Assembly: GCF_030758315.1 (NCBI RefSeq)
Contig: NZ_CP132336.1
Coordinates: forward strand, 2,199,001-2,263,000
Reading direction: 5' to 3'
DNA length: 64,000 nt
Origin: Pararhizobium sp. IMCC3301
GTDB taxonomy: Bacteria > Pseudomonadota > Alphaproteobacteria > Rhizobiales > GCA-2746425
Each line of letters begins with the position of its first letter. The first letter of the stretch is position 1. A program made the position numbers and the translations under genes. Under the pieces are notes generated by a model, which saw only the letters and a list, made by a program, of their open reading frames with translations, did no database searches and was not told where the DNA came from. Below, piece by piece: positions 53,525 to 61,574 of this stretch.

Positions 53525-53893
53525 ATGTCTGATATAAACATAGCAGCCAGCAATATTCCCGCCTCAAAAGTGAGGGGTACCAAGGTTTATAACCTCCAGG
53601 ATGAGCATCTGGGCGAGATCGACGATATCGTCCTGTCGAAGTACAGTGGCGAAGCGCAATTTGCAATTATGTCATTCGGCGGTTTTCTCGGTATCGGCGA
53701 AGAATACCACCCGGTTCCGTGGAAGAGTTTGAAATATGATATCGACAAGGGTGGCTATCGCGTCGACATCGACCGGGAGCGCCTCGAAGATGCGCCGCGT
53801 TATGGAGTCAACAGAGAACCCGACTGGAACGATACGGCCTATGGCGGTCGTCTCACTGATTACTGGGGAATACCACCGGTCGGCTATATCTGA
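53525..53893 (+). CDS. PRC-barrel domain protein
   Basis: 122 residues, AAAGGAG before the ATG. The PRC-barrel lies at about residues 10-90: GTKVYNLQDEHLGEIDDIVLSKYSGEAQFAIMSFGGFLGIGEEYHPVPWKSL in parts, ending in the C-terminal tail GRLTDYWGIPPVGYI. Such stand-alone PRC-barrel proteins are frequent in rhizobia-like bacteria and often belong to the general stress response, which the promoter supports. The molecular role is unknown. Confidence 0.9.
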   Translation: MSDINIAASNIPASKVRGTKVYNLQDEHLGEIDDIVLSKYSGEAQFAIMSFGGFLGIGEEYHPVPWKSLKYDIDKGGYRVDIDRERLEDAPRYGVNREPDWNDTAYGGRLTDYWGIPPVGYI

Positions 53894-54039
53894 TAGTGCG
53901 ATCATTCCGGGAACCAGCAGTTAGTTATGTGGCCGGGCATTGATGATGCCCGGCCACATTTATATCGAACAAAGATCGGCGCAATCCGCTTTTTAGCGAT
54001 TTGCACGGACCCCTCAAATACACATAAAAAGCAAACGAA

Positions 54040-54288
54040 CTACAGCGTCGCAGCACCGCTGTCTTCGATAGAATCCGGGTGATGGTTCAGTTTATCCAGC
54101 GCTTTTTCAATATCCTGCAGTTCATCCCCGATGTCATCGTCAGTCACCATACTGCTCTCCGTCGCCGCGCGCATTTCCTCGCGCACGTCCTGATACATTC
54201 TCTCCAAACGGCGGACTTTATCATCAACCGACAGGCTGGCATCACTCATGATCACTTCGATCTTCGCTTTCACGTCCTGACTGGGCAT
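54040..54288 (-). CDS. Small acidic coiled-coil-like protein of unknown function
   Basis: 82 residues from ATG 54288, chosen because GGAG lies six bases upstream; ATG 54300 is the alternative. The sequence is hydrophilic and helical with a heptad-like stretch (DDKVRRLERMYQDVREEMRA, about 22-41) and an acidic C-terminus (DDDIGDELQDIEKALDKL). No family is recognised. It stands in the stress-gene region but I see no EcfG box before it. Confidence 0.65.
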   Translation of the reverse strand: MPSQDVKAKIEVIMSDASLSVDDKVRRLERMYQDVREEMRAATESSMVTDDDIGDELQDIEKALDKLNHHPDSIEDSGAATL

Positions 54289-54485
54289 AGGAATCTCCAT
54301 TTTCTTTTGCAATTCGGTTGGGCTGCGATTTGCTGGCGCTTCTCACGATGATGCTTCATTCACTGCAGCATAGGGCACCTCGCCAGCCACTGACGGGTTT
54401 TTCTGCCCGTCTACGGGTCAATGCGGACAACCCGTCATTGGTTCCGTTCACACACCTCCGGCCACGGCGCGGGCTCGTTGGACCT

Positions 54486-54519
54486 GCATGCTGGACGCAC
54501 TGGCATGCTGGACGCACTG
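54486..54519. repeat. 17-base tandem repeat, two copies
   Basis: GCATGCTGGACGCACTG at 54486-54502 is repeated immediately at 54503-54519, in the gap between the small acidic protein and the DedA gene. Probably a slippage product; no function seen. Confidence 0.6.
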
Positions 54520-54546
54520 GCAGAGAATTTTCAATTGAGAGCGGCC

Positions 54547-55149
54547 TCAATCGCACTTCGCCTTGCCGGTTGCGACCCGGTAGATGTAGATGGCAATGAT
54601 CACGCCGATCACCAGATTTGACAACGGATTGAGCCAGTCTGCCACCAGCTCATATTGCTGGCCAAGCAGATAGCCGCCGCCGCTCAGTACCGCGACCCAG
54701 ATCACAGTGCCGGCCAGGGTGAACAACAAAAACGCGCCGATGTTCATCCGCGCAAAGCCCGCAGGAACCGAAACCAGCGTGCGAACCGCAGGGACCATGC
54801 GGCCGAAAAACACTGCCCGGTTTTGATGGCGCGCGAACCAGCTGATGGTTTTATCCAGATCGCTTTCTGATAATGTCAGCCAGCGCCCGTAGCGGCGGAT
54901 GAAGCGCCTCAGACGTCGATTGCCGATGCGCATGGCCGCCCAGTACCAGGCATAGGCTCCGGCCAGCGAACCCAGACTTCCGGCCAGAACCACACCGAGT
55001 GCATTCAGACGCCCCTGCTGCACCAGAAACCCGGCCATCGGCATCACCACTTCAGAAGGAATCGGCGGAAACACATTTTCCAGAAACATCAATGCCGCAA
55101 CTCCAAGATAGCCGGAGTTTTCCAGCAAGGCTGTTATCCAGTCAAACAT
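54547..55149 (-). CDS. DedA-family membrane protein
   Basis: 200 residues from ATG 55149 with AGAAGGATATGG upstream. The conserved core FLENVFPPIPSEVVMPMAGFL near residues 22-42 and FARHQNRAVFFGRMVPAVRTLVSVPAG near 108-134 identify DedA; four to five hydrophobic segments. DedA proteins are thought to be lipid carrier flippases or transporters needed for envelope integrity. A weak EcfG-like element lies about 145 bases upstream. Confidence 0.92.
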   Translation of the reverse strand: MFDWITALLENSGYLGVAALMFLENVFPPIPSEVVMPMAGFLVQQGRLNALGVVLAGSLGSLAGAYAWYWAAMRIGNRRLRRFIRRYGRWLTLSESDLDKTISWFARHQNRAVFFGRMVPAVRTLVSVPAGFARMNIGAFLLFTLAGTVIWVAVLSGGGYLLGQQYELVADWLNPLSNLVIGVIIAIYIYRVATGKAKCD

Positions 55150-55293
55150 TCCATATCCTTCTAAACAGGGTGACAAACGATCATTCCGCTACGCCTTGCT
55201 GAGAACTAACCGGATTGCAGTGCAGCCCGTCTCTGGTTTTGCATTTCCAGAATTTCAACTGCGGCAACCGACAGGCAAATAGCCTCTTTGACC

Positions 55294-55318
55294 AACCGGG
55301 CAAGAGTATCTGGGTTCC
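55294..55318 (-). promoter_or_regulatory. Weak EcfG-like promoter toward dedA
   Basis: On the minus strand GGAAC, 16 bases, GGTT. The -10 differs by one base from the consensus CGTT and the distance to the gene is 145 bases, so this is tentative. Confidence 0.3.
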
Positions 55319-55439
55319 AGCACGGCATAAACTTCTTTATCTTGCTGCACGGATGCCGGTTTTTTCACGCGCAACGCGGATACCTTTTTACAGCACGGGC
55401 AGGAGCAGATTTGACAATTTTTCATGTTCGCGGAATTTT

Positions 55440-55464
55440 GGAACTTCTCAAGGTCCACCGGGTT
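55440..55464 (+). promoter_or_regulatory. Weak EcfG-like promoter toward the DJ-1 remnant and host-attachment gene
   Basis: GGAAC (55440-55444), 16 bases, GGTT (55461-55464). One mismatch in the -10 element. It lies 41 bases before the ATG at 55506. Confidence 0.35.
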
Positions 55465-55505
55465 GAGCCCATTCAATTAGAAGAAAGGATCAGACGATAC
55501 CAAAA

Positions 55506-55670
55506 ATGAATCAATCAAAAATCCTGATCATGTGCACTCTCTGCTTTGAACAATCAGAGCTTGAAGTTCCGTTGAACAAACTGAGAGACGCTGAGGCTAC
55601 TGTTCATGTGGCGACGCCGGACGGTAATTTCATCACCAAAGAAGGCGAACACGAACGTCACGCCGCTTGA
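55506..55670 (+). pseudogene. Truncated DJ-1/PfpI-family protein
   Basis: 54 residues from ATG 55506. It begins KILIMCTLCFEQSELEVPLNKLRDAEATVHVATPDG in pieces, the first beta-alpha-beta unit of DJ-1/PfpI proteins, then breaks off at GEHERHAA with a TGA. A normal member has about 180 residues and a nucleophilic Cys near residue 100, which is absent. No continuation in other frames is visible before the next gene at 55773, so the rest has been deleted. It was found by reading the gap and is shorter than the usual gene size. Confidence 0.7.
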
Positions 55671-55772
55671 TATTGAAACGGGTGGGTCGGCGGCTTTTTG
55701 TGCCTGACTGCTGAACAACGCAGTCCGGCCCATGTCAGATCGGACCCGCTGATCACTGGTAAGGAGATTCTT

Positions 55773-56222
55773 ATGAGCCATTTTGACATACCGCACAAAG
55801 CCTGGGTCGTCGTTGCCGACGGAGAGAAGGCGCTGTTTCTGTACAATGAGGGCGACGAGGTCTATCCCCATCTCAAAGTGTTCCGCGAGGAACATCAGGA
55901 TAATCCACCCAATCGGGAACAGGCAGCCAACCGCCCCGGCCGGCTCAATGATGGACCAGGTCCGCATCGCAGTGCTGTGGAGGACACCGACTGGCACAAA
56001 TTGGAGAAAACCAGATTTGCCCATGAATTGTCGGATATTCTCTACCGGCAGGCGCACAAACACCGCTTCGATCATTTGATCATTGTCGCACCGCCCGCCA
56101 CGCTTGGCGACCTTCGCAATGAGCTTCATCAGGAAGTCACTGAAAAAATCATCGGCGAGGTTGATAAAACGCTGACCAACCATCCGATCGCCGAGATCGA
56201 ATCCATTCTAGCGGGCCACTGA
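55773..56222 (+). CDS. Host-attachment / baeRF-like protein
   Basis: 149 residues from ATG 55773 with AAGGAGATT upstream. The first strand KAWVVVADGEKALFLYNEGD, the polar linker with NRPGRLNDGPGPHRSAVEDTDWHKLEKTRFAHELSDILYR and the IIVAPPATLGDLRNELH block are those of the family named for plant attachment in Agrobacterium, related to archaeal/bacterial release-factor-like domains. Its biochemical role is unknown. Confidence 0.85.
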   Translation: MSHFDIPHKAWVVVADGEKALFLYNEGDEVYPHLKVFREEHQDNPPNREQAANRPGRLNDGPGPHRSAVEDTDWHKLEKTRFAHELSDILYRQAHKHRFDHLIIVAPPATLGDLRNELHQEVTEKIIGEVDKTLTNHPIAEIESILAGH

Positions 56223-56572
56223 CATCCAACATCCGCACTGCATCCAAGCCGTGTCTGGCCTGAAAAACGTTGCAGCGGGCAGAATTTTTGACCAAGTCCG
56301 CAATTTTTCACCGCTGTTTCCAGACACGGTTTTGTCACGGGACTACACACAATGGTGAGGCTGATTGGCATTTCCGTGAGCTGGGAAATCGGCATCCGCA
56401 GAACTCCGCCATTGTGCCAAAGCGCTCTCACGGCGCTGTGAATGTTCAGTCTGAGCGAACGGATTGTCCCTGTTTAAATTGCAAATACAGTTCCCTAAAT
56501 CATCGTCATCGAGAGGCATTCACCACTCGCAACAAACCAAATTAACGAAAACCAATAACAAGGAATAAGAAA
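56223..56572. other. Gap before the secreted-peptide genes, with long-range inverted repeat
   Basis: About 350 bases without a recognisable gene. CCGTGTCTGG (56249-56258) and CCAGACACGG (56330-56339) are perfect inverted repeats flanking 71 bases, which contain two ATTTTT blocks in similar contexts. The promoter of the peptide genes should lie in the right part; I see no EcfG box. Confidence 0.45.
56249..56339. repeat. Inverted repeat with 10-base arms, 91 bases overall
   Basis: Arms CCGTGTCTGG and CCAGACACGG are exact complements. The element could be a long hairpin, a small mobile remnant or a chance pairing. No flanking target duplication is evident. Confidence 0.4.
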
Positions 56573-56734
56573 ATGACTTTTCGTAAAATCGCAGCTCCTA
56601 TCCTGATCCTCAGTTCAATCGTTCTTGGCGCTTCTGCTGCCAGTGCCGGTGTTTACAACCCGGCCAATGACAGCTCGCCTGATGCCATGACCCCCGGCTT
56701 TACCGGCCTGGCTCTGGACCTGTCCGGCAAATAA
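56573..56734 (+). CDS. Secreted 53-residue peptide, copy 1
   Basis: 53 residues. A clear signal peptide (MTFRKIAAPILILSSIVLGASAASA, pattern basic-hydrophobic-Ala-x-Ala) with likely cleavage after residue 25 leaves a 28-residue mature peptide starting GVYNPANDSSPDAMTPG and ending LDLSGK. AAGGAATAAG precedes the ATG. No family is recognised. Copy 2, 131 bases downstream, encodes the same protein except for one residue. A perfect palindrome GATCAGCTGATC (56739-56750) follows the stop. Confidence 0.75.
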   Translation: MTFRKIAAPILILSSIVLGASAASAGVYNPANDSSPDAMTPGFTGLALDLSGK

Positions 56735-56865
56735 GCTGGATCAGCTGATCCCTTCCCCGAACCGGATGCCGATGGCTCTCGCCAGCTTTCCTCCCAAAGT
56801 TGATGAAGCCAGCGGCACCCGGTTCAAACCAGATTAAATGTCGACCAAAAACAAGGAATAAAACA

Positions 56866-57027
56866 ATGACATTCTCAAAGATCGCAGCACCTATCCTGAT
56901 CCTCAGTTCAATCGTTCTTGGCGCTTCTGCTGCCAGTGCCGGTGTTTACAACCCGGCCAATGACAGCTCGCCAGATGCCATGACCCCCGGCTTTACCGGC
57001 CTGGCCCTGGATCTGTCCGGCAAATAA
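56866..57027 (+). CDS. Secreted 53-residue peptide, copy 2
   Basis: 53 residues from ATG 56866, within a longer frame that opens at 56800. It differs from copy 1 only at residue 4 (Ser for Arg); nucleotide differences are a few third-codon changes plus the first codons, showing selection or very recent duplication. The ribosome-site block ACAAGGAATAA is also duplicated. A hairpin CGCAACA-N7-TGTTGCG at 57038-57058 follows the stop and may end the transcript. Confidence 0.78.
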   Translation: MTFSKIAAPILILSSIVLGASAASAGVYNPANDSSPDAMTPGFTGLALDLSGK

Positions 57028-57037
57028 GCCGGAACAG

Positions 57038-57058
57038 CGCAACAGCACGCTTGTTGCG
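57038..57058 (+). terminator. Hairpin after the second peptide gene
   Basis: CGCAACA and TGTTGCG form a 7-base-pair stem with a 7-base loop, 11 bases after the stop. No T-run follows, so termination is tentative. Confidence 0.35.
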
Positions 57059-57290
57059 GCAAGGATCTCGCCGCCTTTACATTGTTCGCCCCTAGAGTTT
57101 GCTCTTGGGCCGGGCGGCGGGATCCGAGCACCAAAACTGAATACGCAGCTGAGCAATCAGACGGACCAAGCCGCCAAGAACAATAATAATAATCGCGACA
57201 TGCCAGAGCTGACCAGAGCTGATGCTCCACCTTTCAAAGCCCTCCGACCCTGTCGGCGGGCTTTCCTGTTTTGGTGACCCACGATCGGGT

Positions 57291-58241
57291 TTATCCGGGA
57301 TAAACCAGTCTGAAGCCCTGATGCGGGGATGTACTGTCAGGAGAGTTTCCGTTTCTGGCGGCAATGCGATAGCGAAAGCAATAGCTGACGTGGCACATAA
57401 ATGAGCCGCCTTTGGAAATCTTGTACCCGGCCATTGCACGCTCCCGCGCTCTGGCACTTTTGCGTAAAGACCGCAGCCTGTACGGATTGCGGGTCCATTC
57501 CCAGACATTCCCGCACATATTGTAGAGCCCGAAATCATTTGGCGCAAAGGACTGCGCCGGAGCGGTTCTTAAATAGCCGTCAGCGCCGCTATTGGTTTCC
57601 GGAAAGCGCCCCTGCCAGATATTGCAGGGTTGGAACGCATCATCATCCGGCGCCCGGTTGCCCCAGGGATATTCAACATTGTCACGCCCGCCGCGCGCCG
57701 CATGTTCCCACTGCGCCTCGGATGGCAATTCACCCTGGGCCCAATGGGCAAAGGCGTTGGCATCATTCCAGGAGACCTGAACGACCGGATGATCGGGATG
57801 CCAGGCCTGCTCGGTTTCCGGTCCGTTGATACGCCGCCAGTCCGCGCCATCCACACGCCGCCACCATGGCGTTCGCAAAACACCCTGAGTCTGTGTGATG
57901 TCTTCCGGCACATCCGTGTAAAATACGAAAGACCAACCGAAACGCTCGGCCTCGGTCACATAGCCGGTTGCATCAACAAATTGTCTGAACCTTTGATTAG
58001 TGACAGTCGTCGCATCAATTTGAAACGCCTTCACAGTGACACTGCGTGGCGGGCCTTCTTCATCCTCAGCGATGACGATCTTGTCGGTGCCGATTTGCGC
58101 CATACCGCCTTCAATTGAGATCCGTGGCGGCGGTGCCGTTTCAAACACCGATAGATCATGAGAGCTTGCAACCGGAGCTGGGGACGTTCCGCTGCGGTGC
58201 GGGCAGCAACTGCCAGCGCTGTCATCTGAATGATCCGGCAC
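57291..58241 (-). CDS. Formylglycine-generating enzyme (sulfatase-modifying factor)
   Basis: 316 residues from GTG 58241; the frame is open to an ATG at 58307. The GTG is preferred because the SCCPHRS cysteine segment then lies near the N-terminus, as in related proteins. The FGE fold is complete: GTDKIVIAEDEEGPPRSVTVKAF, NMCGNVWEWT and the copper-binding active-site pair in SFMCHVSYCFRYRIAARNGNSPDS (split motif, Cys283 and Cys288). Thus it is a true FGE and not only a C-type lectin-like relative. It oxidises the Cys of CxPSR in sulfatases; the sulfatase at 1059-2552 carries such a motif. Confidence 0.9.
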   Translation of the reverse strand: MPDHSDDSAGSCCPHRSGTSPAPVASSHDLSVFETAPPPRISIEGGMAQIGTDKIVIAEDEEGPPRSVTVKAFQIDATTVTNQRFRQFVDATGYVTEAERFGWSFVFYTDVPEDITQTQGVLRTPWWRRVDGADWRRINGPETEQAWHPDHPVVQVSWNDANAFAHWAQGELPSEAQWEHAARGGRDNVEYPWGNRAPDDDAFQPCNIWQGRFPETNSGADGYLRTAPAQSFAPNDFGLYNMCGNVWEWTRNPYRLRSLRKSARARERAMAGYKISKGGSFMCHVSYCFRYRIAARNGNSPDSTSPHQGFRLVYPG

Positions 58242-58392
58242 GACGTTGATGATCCTGTTTCTCAAGCACGTTAGTATGTGTAGCCGGCAGTATCCTGGAA
58301 CCGCCATCCATAAGATAGAATGCAGATTGGTGGCAAGTCTTGTCGCGCTCGCCGCTGGAGCTTTTCCTGACTACACTCAATCGGGAAACGGT

Positions 58393-59715
58393 CTAATACA
58401 ACAACCGCACCAGCGCCAGAGTGATCAGCGGAAACGCCAGCAGAATTCCGACCCGGATAATATCGCTCAGCACAAACGGCAGCACGCCGCGATAGGTGGC
58501 GGACATTGGCGTCGTCTTGTCCATCGAATTGATCACAAACAGATTCATCCCAACTGGTGGCGTGATCAGCCCGACTTCTACGACGATCAGCACCAGGATA
58601 CCGAACCAGAGCGCGAACTCCTCGGTGCTCATGCCGAAATCAAGACCCGACACAATTGGGAAAAAAATCGGCACTGTTAGCAGAATCATCGACAGGGAAT
58701 CCATGACACAGCCAAACAGCAGATAGAGAATCAGAATTCCAAACAGAACCGTCCAGGCGCTGATGCCCTGATCCAGCACATACAGCGCCAATTCCTGCGG
58801 CAGTTGCGACAGTGCCAGAAATCCGTTGAAAACGGCGGCGCCCAGAATGATGAAGAAAATCATTCCGGTTGATGACGCTGTGGCGAGGATCGCCCGCCTC
58901 AGGCTGGCAAATGTCAATCCCCGGTTGAACAGGGCAATCAGTCCGGTGCCGAATGCCCCGATTGCGGCCGCTTCTGTTGGCGTAAAAATACCCAAATAAA
59001 TTCCGCCTACCACAGCCAGGAAAACCAGCAATGCCGGCCACACCGGCACCAATGCGCGGAACCGCGCGCCATAGGCCATTCTTGCGCGCACGCCGCCAGA
59101 TTGCGGATCAACCCGGACATAAATTGCGATGGTGATCATATATCCCAAAGCCGCCAGCAGGCCGGGAAGCAGCGCAGCGACAAACAGTTTGGCAATGTTC
59201 TGCTCGGTCAGAATCGCATAAATCACCAGAATCACCGATGGCGGAATGAGAATTCCCAAAGTGCCACCCGCAGCCAGCGCACCGGTCGACAAGGCCGGCG
59301 AGTAGCCATAGCGCTTCAGTTCCGGCAGCGCCACCTGCCCCATTGTGGCGGCAGTGGCAAGCGAAGAGCCGCAAATCGCTCCGAACCCGGCACAGGCTCC
59401 GACTGCTGCCATCGCAACACCGCCCTTGCGGTGGCCAAGCCAGGCTTCAGCGGCCTTGAACAGCGCCGTCGACAGGCCCCCTAATGTGGCAAACTGGCCC
59501 ATCAGCAGAAACAGCGGAATGATCGACAACGAATAGCTGGAGAAGGTGCCGTAGGTCTGGTTTTTCAGTTGCGCAAATCCCATCAGGGTTGTGCCGTTGA
59601 TGGCGTAGCTGCCGCCCAGCCCGACCAGCAGCATCGACAATCCGATCGGCACTCTGAGAAAAATCAGGCCAAGCAGAACGGGAAACGACCACAGCCCGAT
59701 TTCAACATCGCTCAC
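58393..59715 (-). CDS. dctM: TRAP transporter large permease DctM
   Basis: 440 residues from GTG 59715, which overlaps the dctQ stop (GTGA). About twelve membrane segments and the blocks GLSMLLVGLGGSYAI, CAGFGAICGSSLATAATMGQVALPELKRYGY and GGTLGILIPPSVILVIYAILTEQ are diagnostic. It carries an organic acid in with Na+. The monooxygenase gene in the operon suggests an aromatic acid. Confidence 0.94.
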   Translation of the reverse strand: MSDVEIGLWSFPVLLGLIFLRVPIGLSMLLVGLGGSYAINGTTLMGFAQLKNQTYGTFSSYSLSIIPLFLLMGQFATLGGLSTALFKAAEAWLGHRKGGVAMAAVGACAGFGAICGSSLATAATMGQVALPELKRYGYSPALSTGALAAGGTLGILIPPSVILVIYAILTEQNIAKLFVAALLPGLLAALGYMITIAIYVRVDPQSGGVRARMAYGARFRALVPVWPALLVFLAVVGGIYLGIFTPTEAAAIGAFGTGLIALFNRGLTFASLRRAILATASSTGMIFFIILGAAVFNGFLALSQLPQELALYVLDQGISAWTVLFGILILYLLFGCVMDSLSMILLTVPIFFPIVSGLDFGMSTEEFALWFGILVLIVVEVGLITPPVGMNLFVINSMDKTTPMSATYRGVLPFVLSDIIRVGILLAFPLITLALVRLLY

Positions 59716-60224
59716 GCCGCTGCCTCCGGCCGGAACAGGCTTGTGATGCTGCGCCACAGACAGAACCCTGCCACCAGCACAAACACCAGCGCCCCCGACA
59801 GCGCCGCCGCATAGGCCCACCAGATCGGAAATTGCAGAATGAAAGTGGTTTCGCCGTAAAGCGTCTTGTCCACCGTGCCCAGATAGTGCTGGCGGAACAG
59901 CAGCACCGCCACCGCGAGCATCAGCAGATCAATCACCACATCCAGAAAGCGGTTGAAGCCAGTGGGCAGGAACTGGGTCAAAATTTCCACACTGGCATGG
60001 CCGCGATTGAGCTGGCACCATGGCAGGAAGGCAAATACCGCAAACGCCACGCCCGCTTCGACCAGTTCAAAATCGCCCGGCAACGGCCCAAGACCAAGCG
60101 GGATCAGAGCCCGGCCGCTGACACTGGCGACGGTCAGCAATGTCAACACAATCAGCACCGCACCCCCAAGCAAAGCAAACAGGAGGCTCAAAGCATAGAC
60201 CGCACGGTTCAGGACTGCATACAT
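59712..60224 (-). CDS. dctQ: TRAP transporter small permease DctQ
   Basis: 170 residues with four membrane helices (about 10-32, 48-65, 87-108, 130-155). The loop FLPWCQLNRGHASVEILTQFLP is the conserved DctQ motif. It lies nine bases downstream of the monooxygenase gene and overlaps dctM. Confidence 0.9.
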   Translation of the reverse strand: MYAVLNRAVYALSLLFALLGGAVLIVLTLLTVASVSGRALIPLGLGPLPGDFELVEAGVAFAVFAFLPWCQLNRGHASVEILTQFLPTGFNRFLDVVIDLLMLAVAVLLFRQHYLGTVDKTLYGETTFILQFPIWWAYAAALSGALVFVLVAGFCLWRSITSLFRPEAAA

Positions 60225-60233
60225 TACTGTGCA

Positions 60234-61514
60234 TCACTTCTGATAGGAATGAGCCGCCAGTGCGGGGTCGATGATGGGCGGCCTGGCGTTCAATGCGTCA
60301 ATACTCAGGCCCGTCAGGGATTTGTAATGCGAGGCATGATCTTGCAACTCCTCCCGGGAAATAACAAGCTTGGGATCAACCTTCTCGCCGCCACTGCGCT
60401 GCTCGACAAGTTGCATGATCTGATCCGGGCCATTGCCGCGATTGGCAACAACAATGGCGTTGGTTGGTGGCCGCCGCAGTGTTTCATAATGCGCCAGAGC
60501 CGCGCCGGTGCGGCCATTCTGCTTCAGACTGAGCCCCAATATGCGGGCATCAATGATGGCCTGCGAAGCCCCGTTCGAGCCGATCGGATACATCGCATGG
60601 GCTGCATCTCCGATCAGCGTCGCCCGGCCGAAACTCCATTGTGGCAGGGGATCGCGGTCAACCATCGGATATTCAAGAACCTCCCGGGATTTTCCGATCA
60701 GTTGCGGAACATCCAGCCAGTCAAACTGCCAGGACTCAAATGCCGGCAGAAAATCGTCCGGATTGCCGGCCCGGTTCCAGTCTTCCTTGCGCCAGGACCG
60801 GTCCGGCGCGAATTTCAATTCGGCAATCCAGTTGATCATCGCCGCACCGCTGGCCGGATTCGGCGTGCTGATCGGATAGCTGACAAATTTCTGAAATTCA
60901 TGGCCGATCATTGCCATCGTCGTGCCGTCGAGGAACGGCCTGGCAACGCTGGTGCCACGCCACAGCACGGCACCGCCCCAGATCGGCGCTCCTTCTTCGG
61001 GATAGAACTGGCGGCGTAATGCTGAATGGATTCCGTCTGCGCCGATCAGCACGCTGCCCTTTTCGCACCGCACCACACCACCCGCAGATTGGAACACGGC
61101 ACAGACATCGGCTGCATCAGTTTTGCATTCAACCAGCGCGGCATCGGTCACAATAGCGTCAGCACCCAACCGGTCCGCTGCAATCCTGTAAAGCAGGCTT
61201 TGCAACTCGCCCCGGTGGATCGAATATTGCGGCCAGTTATTGCCCGCATGCAGACCGCGCAGCTCCGACCAGATCGGCTGGCCGTATTTTGTGAAATAGG
61301 CCACCTGACTGGTGCGCAGTCCCAGTTTTTCCAGCTCGGCTTGCAGACCAAGATCAAACAGTTCACGCACGCAATTGGGTTGCAGATTGATGCCGACACC
61401 AAGCGGTTGCAATGATTTAGACCGTTCAAATATGCGGGCCGGCAATCCAAGCTGGTGGCAGGTCAGGGCAAGGGTCAGACCGGCAATACCGGCGCCTGCA
61501 ATAAGGATCGTCAT
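60234..61514 (-). CDS. FAD-dependent aromatic monooxygenase (salicylate hydroxylase-like)
   Basis: 426 residues. FAD motifs: GAGIAGLTLALTCHQ (residues 7-21), the DG motif in VLIGADGIHSALR near residue 158 and the GD motif ATLIGDAAHAMYPIGSNGASQ near residue 300. Such class A flavoprotein hydroxylases use NAD(P)H and oxygen to hydroxylate an aromatic ring. Its position between the TRAP binding protein and the TRAP permeases is unusual and implies that the transported ligand is its substrate. Confidence 0.88.
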   Translation of the reverse strand: MTILIAGAGIAGLTLALTCHQLGLPARIFERSKSLQPLGVGINLQPNCVRELFDLGLQAELEKLGLRTSQVAYFTKYGQPIWSELRGLHAGNNWPQYSIHRGELQSLLYRIAADRLGADAIVTDAALVECKTDAADVCAVFQSAGGVVRCEKGSVLIGADGIHSALRRQFYPEEGAPIWGGAVLWRGTSVARPFLDGTTMAMIGHEFQKFVSYPISTPNPASGAAMINWIAELKFAPDRSWRKEDWNRAGNPDDFLPAFESWQFDWLDVPQLIGKSREVLEYPMVDRDPLPQWSFGRATLIGDAAHAMYPIGSNGASQAIIDARILGLSLKQNGRTGAALAHYETLRRPPTNAIVVANRGNGPDQIMQLVEQRSGGEKVDPKLVISREELQDHASHYKSLTGLSIDALNARPPIIDPALAAHSYQK

Positions 61515-61574
61515 GACAGCGCGCTACAGGCCTGACACCACGGCCGCTGCTGCGACCGCAATGTCCAATGCCAG

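Larger units (their letters stand above)
55150..55505. other. Divergent gap between DedA and DJ-1 remnant
   Basis: About 350 bases, no convincing gene. It holds two near matches to the EcfG consensus with GGTT instead of CGTT: on the minus strand 55318-55294 (toward dedA) and on the plus strand 55440-55464 (toward the DJ-1 remnant), both with 16-base spacing. Confidence 0.4.

Noticed and set aside
59832-61019. A 395-codon open frame antisense to dctQ and the FAD monooxygenase
   Set aside because: It runs across two well supported genes on the other strand and its translation is rich in His, Gln and Arg without domain patterns.
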